From Ailurus styani (Eukaryota > Chordata > Mammalia > Carnivora > Ailuridae): a stretch of DNA of 64,000 nucleotides. The DNA is taken from the NCBI GenBank assembly GCA_002007465.1, contig LNAC01000039.1, forward strand, positions 3,433,159 to 3,497,158, in the 5' to 3' direction. The notes below the pieces were generated by a model. The model saw only the letters and a program-made list of their open reading frames with translations. It did not search any database and was not told the DNA's origin. The position numbers were made by a program, and so were the translations under genes. This document shows, in pieces, positions 33,852 to 43,619 of the stretch; within the stretch, counting starts at the first letter, position 1, and each line of letters begins with the position of its first letter.

Positions 33852-34054
33852 AGGAAATGAACACTTTCTTGACAGGAAGCACGCTCAGTCCCTAGTATTC
33901 AGGTCTGGGATCAGGGAGTATGTAGCTGACCTAGGTGAGGGGAGGATAGGGCAAGGACACAGGTGCTTAATGGTGGCCCCCTTACAGGCAGAACTCCAAC
34001 TGCCTCACAATTAAATGCTGGAAATGGCGAATTTACTTAGCTTACTCAGGTAAA

Positions 34055-34252
34055 AAAAAATTTTTTTCTTTTTTAAAAAAAGACTTATTTGAGAGAGAGA
34101 GCACAGGCAAGTGAGCACGAGTAGGGGGAGGGGCAGAGGGAGAAGCAGACTCCCCTTTGAGCAGGGAGCCCAACTTGGGGCCCCATCTCAGGACGCTGGG
34201 ATCATGACTTAAGCTGAAGGCAGACTAATTGACTGAGCCACCCAGTTGCCCC
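34055..34252 (-). mobile_element. CAN SINE, minus strand
   Basis: AAAAGACTTATTTGAGAGAG to GACTGAGCCACCCAGTTGCC. Short duplication CAGGTAAA at 34047-34054 and 34253-34260. Confidence 0.93.
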
Positions 34253-34447
34253 CAGGTAAATAAAATCTTAAAAACAAAACAAAACAAAATGAAGTGGACA
34301 ATCACCACCTTAAGTCATTTGTAAAAATTAACAAGAAGCAAGAAGTGGATTAAGAATTGAGGAAAGTTTTGACCAAAAATTCTACCACAAAGATGACGCT
34401 GGCATTCCTTCTCCATCAACAACTATAACTTACTCAGCTTTCCTATA

Positions 34448-34931
34448 CAGACCTTCCTTGACTTAGGATGATAGGGTGACGTCCTGAAAAAAACCAGTGT
34501 ACGTTGAAAATATTGTTAAGTTGAAAATGTACTTAACACACCTAACCTACTAAACATCATAGGTTAGCCTAGTCTAACTTAAACGCTCAGAACACTTACA
34601 TTAGCCTATAGTTGGGCCAAATCCTCTAACACAAACCCTATTTTATAATCAAGTGTTGATTATCTCATGTAATTTATTGAATACTGTACTGAAAGTGAAC
34701 ACAGAATGAGTTTATGGGTACAGAATGGTTATAAGTATCTTAGTTGTTAATACCCGTGATCAGGTGGCTGACTAGGAGCTGGCGGGGGGGTGCGCGGAGT
34801 GGGGGAGCATAGATTAACATTCAAAATTTTAAGCAGGGTTTCTACTGAATGTCAATCAGTTCTGCACCACTGTAAAGCCAAAAAACCCTAAAATCCTAAA
34901 TTGAACAATCGTAAATTGGGGATTGTATGTA
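34448..34931 (+). mobile_element. Tigger-type (Golem/Tigger3-like) DNA transposon relic
   Basis: CCTTCCTTGACTTAGGATGA, GTTGAAAATATTGTTAAGTT, ACACACCTAACCTACTAAAC, TTTATTGAATACTGTACTG and the inverted end AACAATCGTAAATTGGGGAT are the blocks of a nonautonomous pogo/Tigger element with terminal inverted repeats. No transposase frame remains. Confidence 0.8.
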
Positions 34932-34934
34932 CTA

Positions 34935-36055
34935 AAAAGTTTAAGGAAAAAAAAGGTGGGCAGAAGAAATGAAGGACCATGGAGGCCTTGGAGGGGAAAG
35001 TAAAGGTCAAGGCAACTTCAGGCTAAAATATAACAATTGCAGAGGTTCAACCTCAGTTTTCAAAGGTTTGCCCACAGGGACAAATTACAAGGGTATAAAC
35101 TCTGTGGGTATGATGCACATTTACCAAGTTGAATGTTTGTAGTTGTCGCCATTTGAAGTTTTTGTTGTTGTTTTTCCATTGAAGTTTTGATCCTCAATCC
35201 ATTTGAAATTTACCCAACACTATGCACAACCTCTTGTGTTTTTGTCTTGTACTGCTTTTCAACTCTTGAAATATTGAACTTTTTGATGTCTATCCCTGCA
35301 CGACTGTAAGCTCTTTGAGGGAGGTTGCTATATCATGTCCCCACCCCCCATCCCTCACCAAGAGGGTCACAAAGAGCTCAATTAATCTACTGAATCTTTA
35401 ACTCTTCCATTTTTTGAATGCCCTCGGGATATGTATTCTATAATGGACACTCAACAGGTTTATAGTGAAAATCTAATAGCCTGAGAGCCCAGCCAGGGTA
35501 AACACATTCTTTCTAAATCTGCATGTATTTTAACGACAAAAGTAGATTCAGAGAGGGAAAAGTGCATTTCTTTTACAGTGTGTTATAAACATTAAGAAGG
35601 AGCAACTAAAAGTTCCTTGGATTTTATGCTGTATCACGGTGCAAAGCACTGGGTGATCTGGCCTCCGGGTTCCTCCCGCAAAGCTGAACACGACTCCCAG
35701 TAATATGCCCAAAGGCAACCCCCCCACCCCCAGCTTGTGCACTCTGAAGCTCGATCCACCCCTCCCACCCCCTAGGGACACCTGCAGTTGAGTGTTGTGC
35801 TCCTCTATCAACGTCCACATTGCCATGCTATAAACAAATGCAAACTCAGGGCTTCTCCGAAGGGCAGGCCCACAATGAGAGAAGAGCTACAAGCACGGGA
35901 GCAACCCCAGCAAGCAGTCAGAGCCCCCTTTCCCAGAGTTCCCTTCCAAAGATAAGCCGAGGTAGCAAAAGCGTTGTACTTGGCAGACCCGTATGCCCAA
36001 ATGACGGGCGCATAAAGGGATGGGGACATTCTGAGCCAGGTAGCGAGGTCACAAA
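34935..36055. other. Intergenic flank of the FOXO3 CpG island
   Basis: No gene or repeat recognised. Composition shifts from AT-rich to GC-rich after about 35.7 kb. Short frames at 35548-36029 are unconvincing. Confidence 0.5.
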
Positions 36056-36059
36056 CTAC

Positions 36060-37220
36060 GCAACATGGTAACAGTCTACCTCGCGGCCGGGGTATACTGT
36101 GCTAGGGAGTATGTGAGCGTGTGAAATTGGCTCTGGAATCTGCGGCCGCGGAGCCCGGCCTGGCGTGGCCTCCACGGCGAAGAGAAGCAGGCGGCTTTGT
36201 TCCCGGAATGTGAATGAGGGAGCCGAAGCCGCGCTTAAACCAGGCAGCTTTCCGCGGCGGGAACGCGACGTCTCCGTAGAGGCTTTGGCAGCGCGCGAAA
36301 CTCGCCATCGGGCTTCCAGGCCCGAGCCCCAGCCGCGGCGCTGGAGGCCCCAAGTGGGGACAGCCTGGCTGGCCCGTGAGCAGAGCCAGGAGAGGCCGCG
36401 GCGCGGGCCTGCCGCGTCCCCCAGCCAGCGCGGGCGGCCCCACGCGTCAGCCACTCAGCCGCGCGGCCAGCACAACATTCCATTTAAAAATAACACCCAC
36501 GTGCGCTGGTAAACAAGAGCGCGCGGCTACCGCGCCGCGCGCCCCGGGCGAGCCAGTTCGGCGCGCGCCCGCCCTCCTCCCGCACGTGTCTGCCGGCTCC
36601 GCCCGCGCCGCTCCTGCGTTGCTCGCTCTCCGCCCCCTCAGACGGCCGCGCACCGCACCGAAGCCCCGAGTCCTGCCGTTCCCGGGCCCTAGCGTCCCCC
36701 CACTCGGCCAGGCGCGCCCCGCGGGGTGCTCTCCAACTTTCCTCCCCCGACACCGCCCCAACGCGGCAGGACCCATCGCCCCAGGTCTGCTCCCCTTTCT
36801 CCCCTCCCCTGTCTTCTCAAGTCCCCCTCCTCCGGACTCTCTCCCTCGGCACGCGGAGGACTGGCTTCTGGGTCGCCCGAGTCTCTTTCTCCTCTCCTCC
36901 CTCCCCTCCTTTCTTCCTTAGAATTTTACTCGATTGTTTATTATTTGCTGGGGGGCGGGGGCGGGGGGCGGAGAGGGGTGTCTGGGGCCTGGAGACTGGT
37001 GGCCGCGGCCAGTCAGCGCGCGGCGTGGTTTGACGAGTAGGCGGCGCAGCGAATGGGGACGCGGCGCAGAGCTCCCCGGTCACGCGCGTGTGGATACAAT
37101 GACATCATCTGTTTGTACGCGTCGAACTAGCTTGGTGCAGGGGCGGGGCCGCACGTCACTTGAGTGACGGGCCCTGCGCAAAGCCCGGAGCCTGGAGTCC
37201 GCTGGGTGGGCGGACTCCTG
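36060..37220. promoter_or_regulatory. Upstream part of the FOXO3 CpG island
   Basis: Dense CpG and GC-box-like text (for example GGGGCGGGGCC near 37140-37150). Motifs visible are a perfect forkhead DBE-type site GTAAACAA at 36509-36516, its variant TTGTTTAT at 36934-36941, E-box CACGTG in CGCACGTGTC near 36582-36591 and a guanine-rich G4-type run at about 36949-36970. It may be an upstream or alternative promoter or an enhancer-like island. All long frames here overlap on both strands and are composition artefacts. Confidence 0.8.
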
Positions 37221-38153
37221 AGTACCCGGGGTTGGACCTTTTTTGTGTATTGGATTGATGAGGAGCGAGCTGTAGACTCTGAGATACCGCCGGTGACTTA
37301 GAAGGATTTAAGAAAAAAAAAAAAGGGGCGGGGGAGATATTTACGAACCAAAGTGAATCGAGTTTTGGTGTGCGTGTCGCAGATAGTGCATTCTTAGCGC
37401 ACAGATGAACAATTTAGGCACCGACAGGATAAGGACTTGTTAAGATGTTTGTCTAAACTGAAAGAAGTATCTTTTTAAAAAACTCAAAAACGCACAGGTA
37501 GCCGTTCTGGAGTCATTTACAAGTTAGGATCAAATTATTTCCCATTCATAATTGTTCAAAATCTGCTCTTGCGTTTAGGAATGGGGGCTAATTTGCATTT
37601 CTTCTGAGTTAGTTGCACTTCTCCCCTCCTTTGCCGTGAAATCCATGGAGAGTAAAACACCACGGCGTCGGGCGTCCTAGGTAGGAGACTCGGCTGCAGA
37701 CCTCTCCGTGCCGGATCAAATCCGGAGGCATCAGTTTACCGAAGTCCTGTAAGGCACCAACACCTTCGCTCGTCAGTGTTTCCACGCCGTGGTAATCCTT
37801 AGGATCTGCGGTCAGCATCTTATCTCGGGTGATACCTGGCGTCCGATTCTAACGGGGAACCGGACACCAGGGCAGGCCCGGAGCCTGGCGGACGGACGCG
37901 CCCGGCGGGGACCCCCCGGTACCAGGCGTCCTGCCCCGCGTCTGAGAGGCCACGCGACTGCGCTCGTGGAGCGCCTGGGGCCCTGCTCTCCCCCTCCCTC
38001 TTCTCCTAGGCCAGCGCGGCGCTTTGTTGTCGTCGAGGCCCTCGGGAGGGAGGAGGAGCCCGGCGGGGACCGCTGCGGGAGCCCGCCTGGTCCCGGCCCG
38101 CCGCGCGCTCCCTGACACCCACGCCCGCAGTCCCGCGGAGCCCGGCCGCGCAG

Positions 38154-38166
38154 GCGCGCGCGCGAG

Positions 38167-38199
<33 letters not shown>

Positions 38200-38207
38200 A
38201 CAGCACA
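38154..38207 (+). repeat. (CG)n/(CA)n alternating tract in the promoter island
   Basis: GCGCGCGCGCG followed after one break by GCACACAC... with a few CG steps to 38207. Alternating purine-pyrimidine DNA of this type favours Z-DNA. Confidence 0.92.
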
Positions 38208-38508
38208 CCCGGGCCTGCCGCCCAGCCCTCCCCCTGGGCGGGGACCCGCCCGCCGTCAGCCTAGGTTGAGGCACCCTGCGTGTGTCTATAACTTTGTGCT
38301 GCTGCCGCGGCCGCCCTGCTCGTGGAAGGGAGGAGGAGGAATGTGGAAGGCGGCGGCGTGCAGGCTGACAGGCGTTTCCTCAGGCGGGCTGCGGCGGCGG
38401 CCGGAGCGCCTCTCCTTCGCCGAGGTTGCGCGCCCCCTCCTCGCCGTGCCCCGGGTCCGCGCGGAATTGTGCGTCCTCCCCCCTCGTCCCTGAAGGGAAG
38501 GAACTGAG

Positions 38509-38514
38509 GTAGGC
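38509..38514 (+). promoter_or_regulatory. Candidate splice donor of FOXO3 noncoding exon 1
   Basis: GAACTGAG|GTAGGC fits the 5' splice-site pattern and lies about 1.07 kb before the start codon, where the end of a noncoding first exon is expected. No transcript evidence; the matching acceptor is not identified and may fall in the gap. Confidence 0.3.
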
Positions 38515-39195
38515 GCCGGAGCTGTGCAGCGGGGCGGTCGCCTTCCCGGTGACTCCGGATCTGCTTCCGAGCTGGGCCAGGCGCTTCCCTTTTCCCTCCC
38601 CGTGACTCGGTGTGCGCGCCCCCCTTCCCTCCCGCTAGTGTGTTTAAAGGACTTGAGTGAAGGGGGGAAAACTGTCAAGATGGCAGCAGCGGGAGCAAGG
38701 AGGTGATGAACGTGCTGGTCCGGGTTTTCTGGCAGCCCGGGAGACTTGGCGCTTCCTGACCTGTTGGAAGATTTATGTTCCGACTTGCCCCCTCCCCCCC
38801 CGTTCTTTCCTGGGAAGGGGGTGGAGGGTACAACGCCCGCGAACAAATAAACCACACAAAACCCCAAAGTGGTCGTTCCTGCTGCGCTCGACCCTTTGCA
38901 AACACCCGCCGCGCTGTTGCCCCCCAGCTTCCCGTCTTTTTTCTGGAAGTGGCAAGAGCCCGTCGGCGCTCGGACCTACGTTCGTCCTCCTGGCCCGCGG
39001 GCGAAGAGGGGAGAAGGGGGCTGCCCGCGCCCGTCCCCGGACTCGGGCGCCTTGGCGGGGAGAAGGGAGGACAAGGGGGCGCGGAGGCGGCAGGGCCGGG
39101 GACCAGAAGAGCGGAAGACGCCACAGACTTTGGCTGCGGCGCCGCGGGAAGCACTTGAGCGGGCCCGAGCGAAACATAAACAAACGCACGCCCGC

Positions 39196-39453
39196 NNNNN
39201 NNNNNNNNNNNNNNNNNNNNNNNNNNNNNNNNNNNNNNNNNNNNNNNNNNNNNNNNNNNNNNNNNNNNNNNNNNNNNNNNNNNNNNNNNNNNNNNNNNNN
39301 NNNNNNNNNNNNNNNNNNNNNNNNNNNNNNNNNNNNNNNNNNNNNNNNNNNNNNNNNNNNNNNNNNNNNNNNNNNNNNNNNNNNNNNNNNNNNNNNNNNN
39401 NNNNNNNNNNNNNNNNNNNNNNNNNNNNNNNNNNNNNNNNNNNNNNNNNNNNN
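39196..39453. other. Assembly gap (258 N) in the FOXO3 5' region
   Basis: A run of 258 unknown bases, ending 121 bp before the FOXO3 start codon. Both sides are extremely GC-rich, the usual reason for such a gap. Any frame translated through it is meaningless. Confidence 0.99.
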
Positions 39454-39574
39454 GCAGCGGCTCCCGGGAGCCCGAGCCTTCGCGGCGCCCCCGTCCCTCC
39501 CCCGCCGCACCCCGCCCCGGCGCGAGAGGAGAGCGCGAGAGCCCGAGCCGCGGGCGGGCGGGCCGGCGGCGAAG

Positions 39575-40192
39575 ATGGCAGAGGCACCAGCCTCCCCGGC
39601 CCCGCTCTCTCCGCTCGAAGTGGAGCTGGACCCGGAGTTCGAGCCCCAGAGCCGGCCGCGCTCCTGTACGTGGCCCCTGCAGAGGCCAGAGCTCCAGGGG
39701 AGCCCGGCCAAACCCTCGGGGGAGACGGCCGCCGATTCTATGATCCCCGAAGAGGACGACGACGAAGACGACGAGGACGGCAGCGGTAGGGCCGGCTCGG
39801 CCATGGCGATCGGCGGCGGCGGGAGCGGCACGCTGGGCTCCGGGCTGCTCCTTGAAGACTCGGCCCGGCTGCTGGCTCCCGGAGTGCAGGACCCCGGCTC
39901 CGGGCCAGCCCCCGCGGCGGGCGCGCTGAGCGGGGGCACGCAGACGCCGCTGCAGCCTCAGCAGCCACTGCCGCCGCCGCAGCCGGGGGCGGCTGGGGGC
40001 TCCGGGCAGCCGAGGAAATGCTCGTCGCGGCGCAACGCCTGGGGGAACCTGTCCTACGCCGACCTGATCACTCGCGCCATCGAGAGCTCGCCGGACAAAC
40101 GGCTCACTCTGTCCCAGATCTACGAGTGGATGGTGCGCTGCGTGCCCTACTTCAAGGATAAGGGCGACAGCAACAGCTCTGCGGGGTGGAAG
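39575..40192 (+). CDS. FOXO3: FOXO3 first coding exon (N-terminus to mid-forkhead)
   Basis: This 618-bp exon encodes residues 1-206 of forkhead box O3, the nuclear transcription factor restrained by insulin/PI3K-Akt signalling that drives stress-resistance, autophagy and apoptosis genes. The ATG sits in a strong context (GCGAAGATGG; A at -3, G at +4) and opens with [19 protein letters not shown]. The Akt/SGK site and 14-3-3 motif is RPRSCTW at residues 27-33, with Thr32 as the phosphoacceptor. An acidic run [10 protein letters not shown] occupies 59-68, a short Gly run 80-83 and a Pro/Gln stretch is near 125-137. The forkhead domain starts at about 150 and includes [16 protein letters not shown] and [13 protein letters not shown]. 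The exon ends after SSAGWK at AAG|GTGCGT, phase 0. The next exon should begin with the NSIRHN recognition helix; it is outside the window. The product is one residue shorter than human (Gly run) by my recollection. A longer upstream frame from 38657 runs through the assembly gap and is not the protein start. Confidence 0.98.
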
Positions 40193-40539
40193 GTGCGTAC
40201 CCACCTCGGGCGGGCGGCAGGACCCGCCGGGCCTCCTGCGCAGTGCGAGACGCGCCTTTGATTCATCGGAGCGCGCCTGCGGGCGCTGGGGAGAGGGGTT
40301 GGCACCGAGAGCCTCCGCTGTGAGGTTTCGGGGGATCTCTGTGACCCCCCCCAGAGGAGGGGAGCCTGGGCTCTGTCGCGGAGGGTGGGGGGGAGGAGGC
40401 TTCCGAGGAAGCCTCGGGAATGGCCGGGTGAGGAGAGGGGGCGAGGGATACTGGCGAGGGAAGGACTGGCGGAAAGGAGCGCATTTGCTGGATTCTCCGG
40501 ACGGCACGGACAAGGTAGGTCTTCGGCCAACTTCGAAGT

Positions 40540-41540
40540 AAAAAGCAGCGTAGTGGAGGTGCGGGGAGGGCTCTGCGGGTGGAGTGAGAGGATGTGGGGG
40601 AGTGCTTGGGACTTGGTGACCGGAGGAGGGGTTGGATTTGTGGTTTCCAGTTGGTCACAGAGCACGGTCGTTGTCACTAGCTGCATGAAAACCCTTGCGT
40701 CGAAGTTTCTGGCTTGTGGGTGTTTGTTCCCACAGGCACACCGATCCCTTTAGAAAAAGCAGTGCTTGTAACCCTTTTCCTGGCTGGCTGTCTTTCCTTG
40801 CCTGCACTGACACCTTTATTCCTTAAAGATGTTTCTCCAGTAAACCTGTCCCTGAACATGAGGTGTTCTGAGCCTTGGAACGGGCCAGCCCTGCTGGCTT
40901 GAGGCGGACTAGCCACACCTGCTGCTCCCGTTGAGGCCTGGACTCTGGGCGCTGTTTGAGGCCGGGTCCAGGAGTGGAGGACTGAGGCCTGGAGCTTCAC
41001 CTTGGCCCCGGGGAGGGAGGTGTGGTGTCAGGGCTGGGCCGTAATGGCTTCTACCTACAAGTGAACCAGAAGAGAGGCTCTCTACTGTTCCTTTTCAGCC
41101 TCTTGGGGCACTGGACACGTGGTAGGGAGAGAGGTGTGGAAAGGCCTATGATGTAATGACTTCCTGCAGTTGGGCATCCAAACAGATTAACTCCTGTGCC
41201 CCTGCTGGGCTGCCGATACCCAGCTGCTTTGCTCTTCCTGGCACCTCGTCCTCCCGGCCTCTTTCCCCAAGACGTGAATGTGTCGGTACCAGGCAGAGGA
41301 GTCCTGTACAGTTGGAGACACATAAGGCTTTATCAGTTGCTTCTATTTGCAAGTTAGTTTTTTTTTTTTAATTAGGTAGTTCCTTCCTCATTCAGTCCTT
41401 TCCTTTAGTTTCTTAGGGGAGCCCTGCATCTTCCTGGGTTCCAGTAGGTGTATACAGAAAGAACAGTTTAATCTTCATGGAGAACTGGAACACTGGAGAG
41501 GAACCTGTATGTGAAAAAACTAAAGAATCTTGTGTGTTGA
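40540..41540 (+). other. Intron, non-repetitive start
   Basis: No repeat or exon recognised; CpG density decays here. Confidence 0.5.
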
Positions 41541-41556
41541 GTTTTAATTTGCTTTA

Positions 41557-41730
41557 TTTTATTTTTATTTTTTATTATGTTAATCACCAAACAGTACATC
41601 ATTAGTTTTTGATGTAGTGTTCCAGGATTCATTGTTTGCGTATGACACCCACTGCTCCTTGCAATATGTGCCCTCCTGAATACCCATCACTGGACTCACC
41701 ATTCCCCAACCCCTTCTAAAACCCTCAGAA
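41557..41730 (-). mobile_element. Young carnivore L1 3' fragment with 15-bp TSD
   Basis: CAGTACATCATTAGTTTTTG, ATGTAGTGTTCCAGGATTCA, TTGTTTGCGTATGACACCCA and CCTGAATACCCATCACTGG are the inverted 3' end of recent carnivore L1. Perfect duplication TTTTAATTTGCTTTA at 41542-41556 and 41731-41745. Severely 5'-truncated. Confidence 0.93.
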
Positions 41731-42576
41731 TTTTAATTTGCTTTAAAAAAAAATACAAACCCTTGCAAACAAAGTATCTTCTTTGTTTTTTGTTTTTTTT
41801 TTTTCTTTTTATTTCTTATGGCCAGTATTGGAGAGGACTTGCTGAGATACTTTAAAAGCAAAACATATGCTTCGAAGTTATTCCACATATCTGTCTCCTT
41901 TCCTTTAACAAGTGCTGATATTATGAACCTTACATTTGATTTAATTTTACAGTTTTGTAAAGGAATGCCAGTTGTGTGATATGAGGGCCATTTACAAAAG
42001 CTTGAGAGTAAATTCCTTTTCAAAGCAGTGCTGCTATGATATCTTTTAAAACTGAGTTTCTAAGTGAATAGCAAGGATTAATCTCAGGGTACAGTGTCAG
42101 GAAGGGGTGAGTTTCAGGATCTAAGAAAATGGATATAGGGGTTTGGAATATTTTTCAAATTTATCAACTTGAAATTAGTCCTGTATATTTTGAATTTGGT
42201 GCAGAGAATCTGCTAGTTAAAAGTTAGTTAGCTAACTTTTAAATTAATGTTGGAAGGGTTTTCACTTTTCCTTTGATTTTTAAGTTTACACAAGTTGTTT
42301 AATCCCACAAATGATGTCTCTTGTTATTGTAGTATTAAAGAGAGTAACCATTTAATAGCATTTGATTTTTTTTAATGATCTAGGTGAGAAAGTAGTATTA
42401 ACAGAAGTAGCCATGAATTGTGATTTGGTTAATTATATTTTCATGTAGCTTGTGGGACTTGCAGTAGAGATTTTGGGCCTAGTCCTAAACTTTATGGTTT
42501 TATGTACTTTTTTTTTTTTTTGGTCTCATGGTTTCTTTTTCCTTCTCTGCTATCTCATTTCCCTCTAGCTCTCTTT

Positions 42577-42640
42577 TTTTTCTTTGTTGAAGTATAGTGA
42601 ACACACAATGTTAAATTAGTTTCCATTTCATCTCTCTTTA
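42577..42640 (-). repeat. Short L1 3'-terminal fragment
   Basis: TTTGTTGAAGTATAGTGAAC and ACACAATGTTAAATTAGTTT resemble the inverted 3' terminus of L1. Only about 60 bp. Confidence 0.45.
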
Positions 42641-43322
42641 AAACTTATGAAATATTGTAAATTGAAACTCAAGCCTTAATATGTTTAATACAGGACATAA
42701 AGTAAAATATTTTTTTATTTTATGTAAGTAGAATTATTTTTACTTTAAGATTTTACATCAGTTCTTTTTTTGAGTATCACGTGGCAGCTAATCCTTGAAT
42801 ACTATGGGGATATAATTTAAAGAGTTTTTGTAAAATGACCTTCATCAAAAGATGCACCCATGCAGGAACTTCCAAATCTTTGATGATGGAGAAAGCCCTT
42901 TGAAACTGGGGCTGGTTTCATATTCCGATTATGACTAATAGGCAGCCTTTTTTTGTGCTTGTGGTTTAGTGGGGGTGGAAGAAGAGGAAAAAGGGAGAGG
43001 TCAGGAGCTAATTGTGACCCATTTCCATGCGTCCAAGTTTCAGGAGTCGATTCCTATCATGATTAGTCATTTTGAGAGCATGCGTGTGCATTTAAACCAC
43101 GCTACTTTCATTCTGAGTTATGCATTAGGGTTTTTAACTTCTAAAAATGTCTAGAATTCAGGTTAACCTTAGTCCTGTGTGCACAGTGGTACAGTATGCA
43201 GGGTTTAGGCCTTAACTTCTTTTGTGGCTTTTTGGGCTGTTGCATTATGAGATTGTGTCACCAGAATTATCACCCTAAGATTAGAGAATAAAAGAACTAG
43301 GAAAGAGGCCTTGGAGATCAGA

Positions 43323-43512
43323 ATTGGGACTAGTGGTTTGAAGCCCTGGTTGCATATTTGGATCACCTGGGAGCTTTTAAAAACTACCAATACCTAGAGA
43401 ATTGGTTTTAATTGGGTGGGTCTGGGGCTTAGCATTGGTGTTTCTTTTTTTTGTTTGTTTTTTAAGTTTGTCAGGTGATTCTGACATTCAGCCAGGATGA
43501 GGTTTGCTGAGA
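43323..43512 (+). repeat. hAT-type short DNA-transposon relic
   Basis: CTAGTGGTTTGAAGCCCTGG, GGATCACCTGGGAGCTTTTA, GGGTGGGTCTGGGGCTTAGC and GTCAGGTGATTCTGACATTC match the layout of the copy at 56431, including imperfect inverted ends. Confidence 0.65.
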
Positions 43513-43534
43513 TAGTTCAACTCCCTGATTTTAT

Positions 43535-43615
43535 AGGTTCTTCACCTATTCAAGTTAAGGACTTTTCCAAGATCACATAGCTAGTTAGAGAGGTAATTAG
43601 TAGCTGTAGTTCTGG
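43535..43615 (-). repeat. MIR core relic
   Basis: TTTCCAAGATCACATAGCTA with preceding text resembles the inverted MIR core. Confidence 0.4.
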
Positions 43616-43619
43616 AGGT

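Larger units (their letters stand above)
37640..40530 (+). promoter_or_regulatory. Core FOXO3 CpG-island promoter and 5' leader region
   Basis: CpG-rich DNA runs from about 37.64 kb through the first coding exon. From general knowledge of the human gene (a noncoding first exon about 1 kb upstream of the ATG), the transcription start should lie around 38.2-38.5 kb; I cannot place it exactly. It includes an alternating purine-pyrimidine tract (38154-38207), a candidate exon-1 donor CTGAG|GTAGGC (GT at 38509-38510), a forkhead-type ATAAACAA at 39176-39183 and a 258-base assembly gap. No TATA box at a sensible place. Confidence 0.82.

Noticed and set aside
36165..37167. Several 80-180 codon frames in the upstream CpG island
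   Set aside because: Overlapping open frames on both strands, Arg/Ala/Pro/Gly-rich, with no splice or domain support.
38657..40261. 534-codon + strand frame covering the FOXO3 exon and running through the gap
   Set aside because: It includes 86 unknown residues and intron after 40192. The real start is the ATG at 39575, which begins [10 protein letters not shown] and has a strong initiation context.
38675..40513. 612-codon and 388-codon minus-strand frames opposite FOXO3
   Set aside because: They cross the N run and are the expected antisense shadow of GC-rich coding DNA; the residues are Arg/Pro/Gly-rich without any domain.
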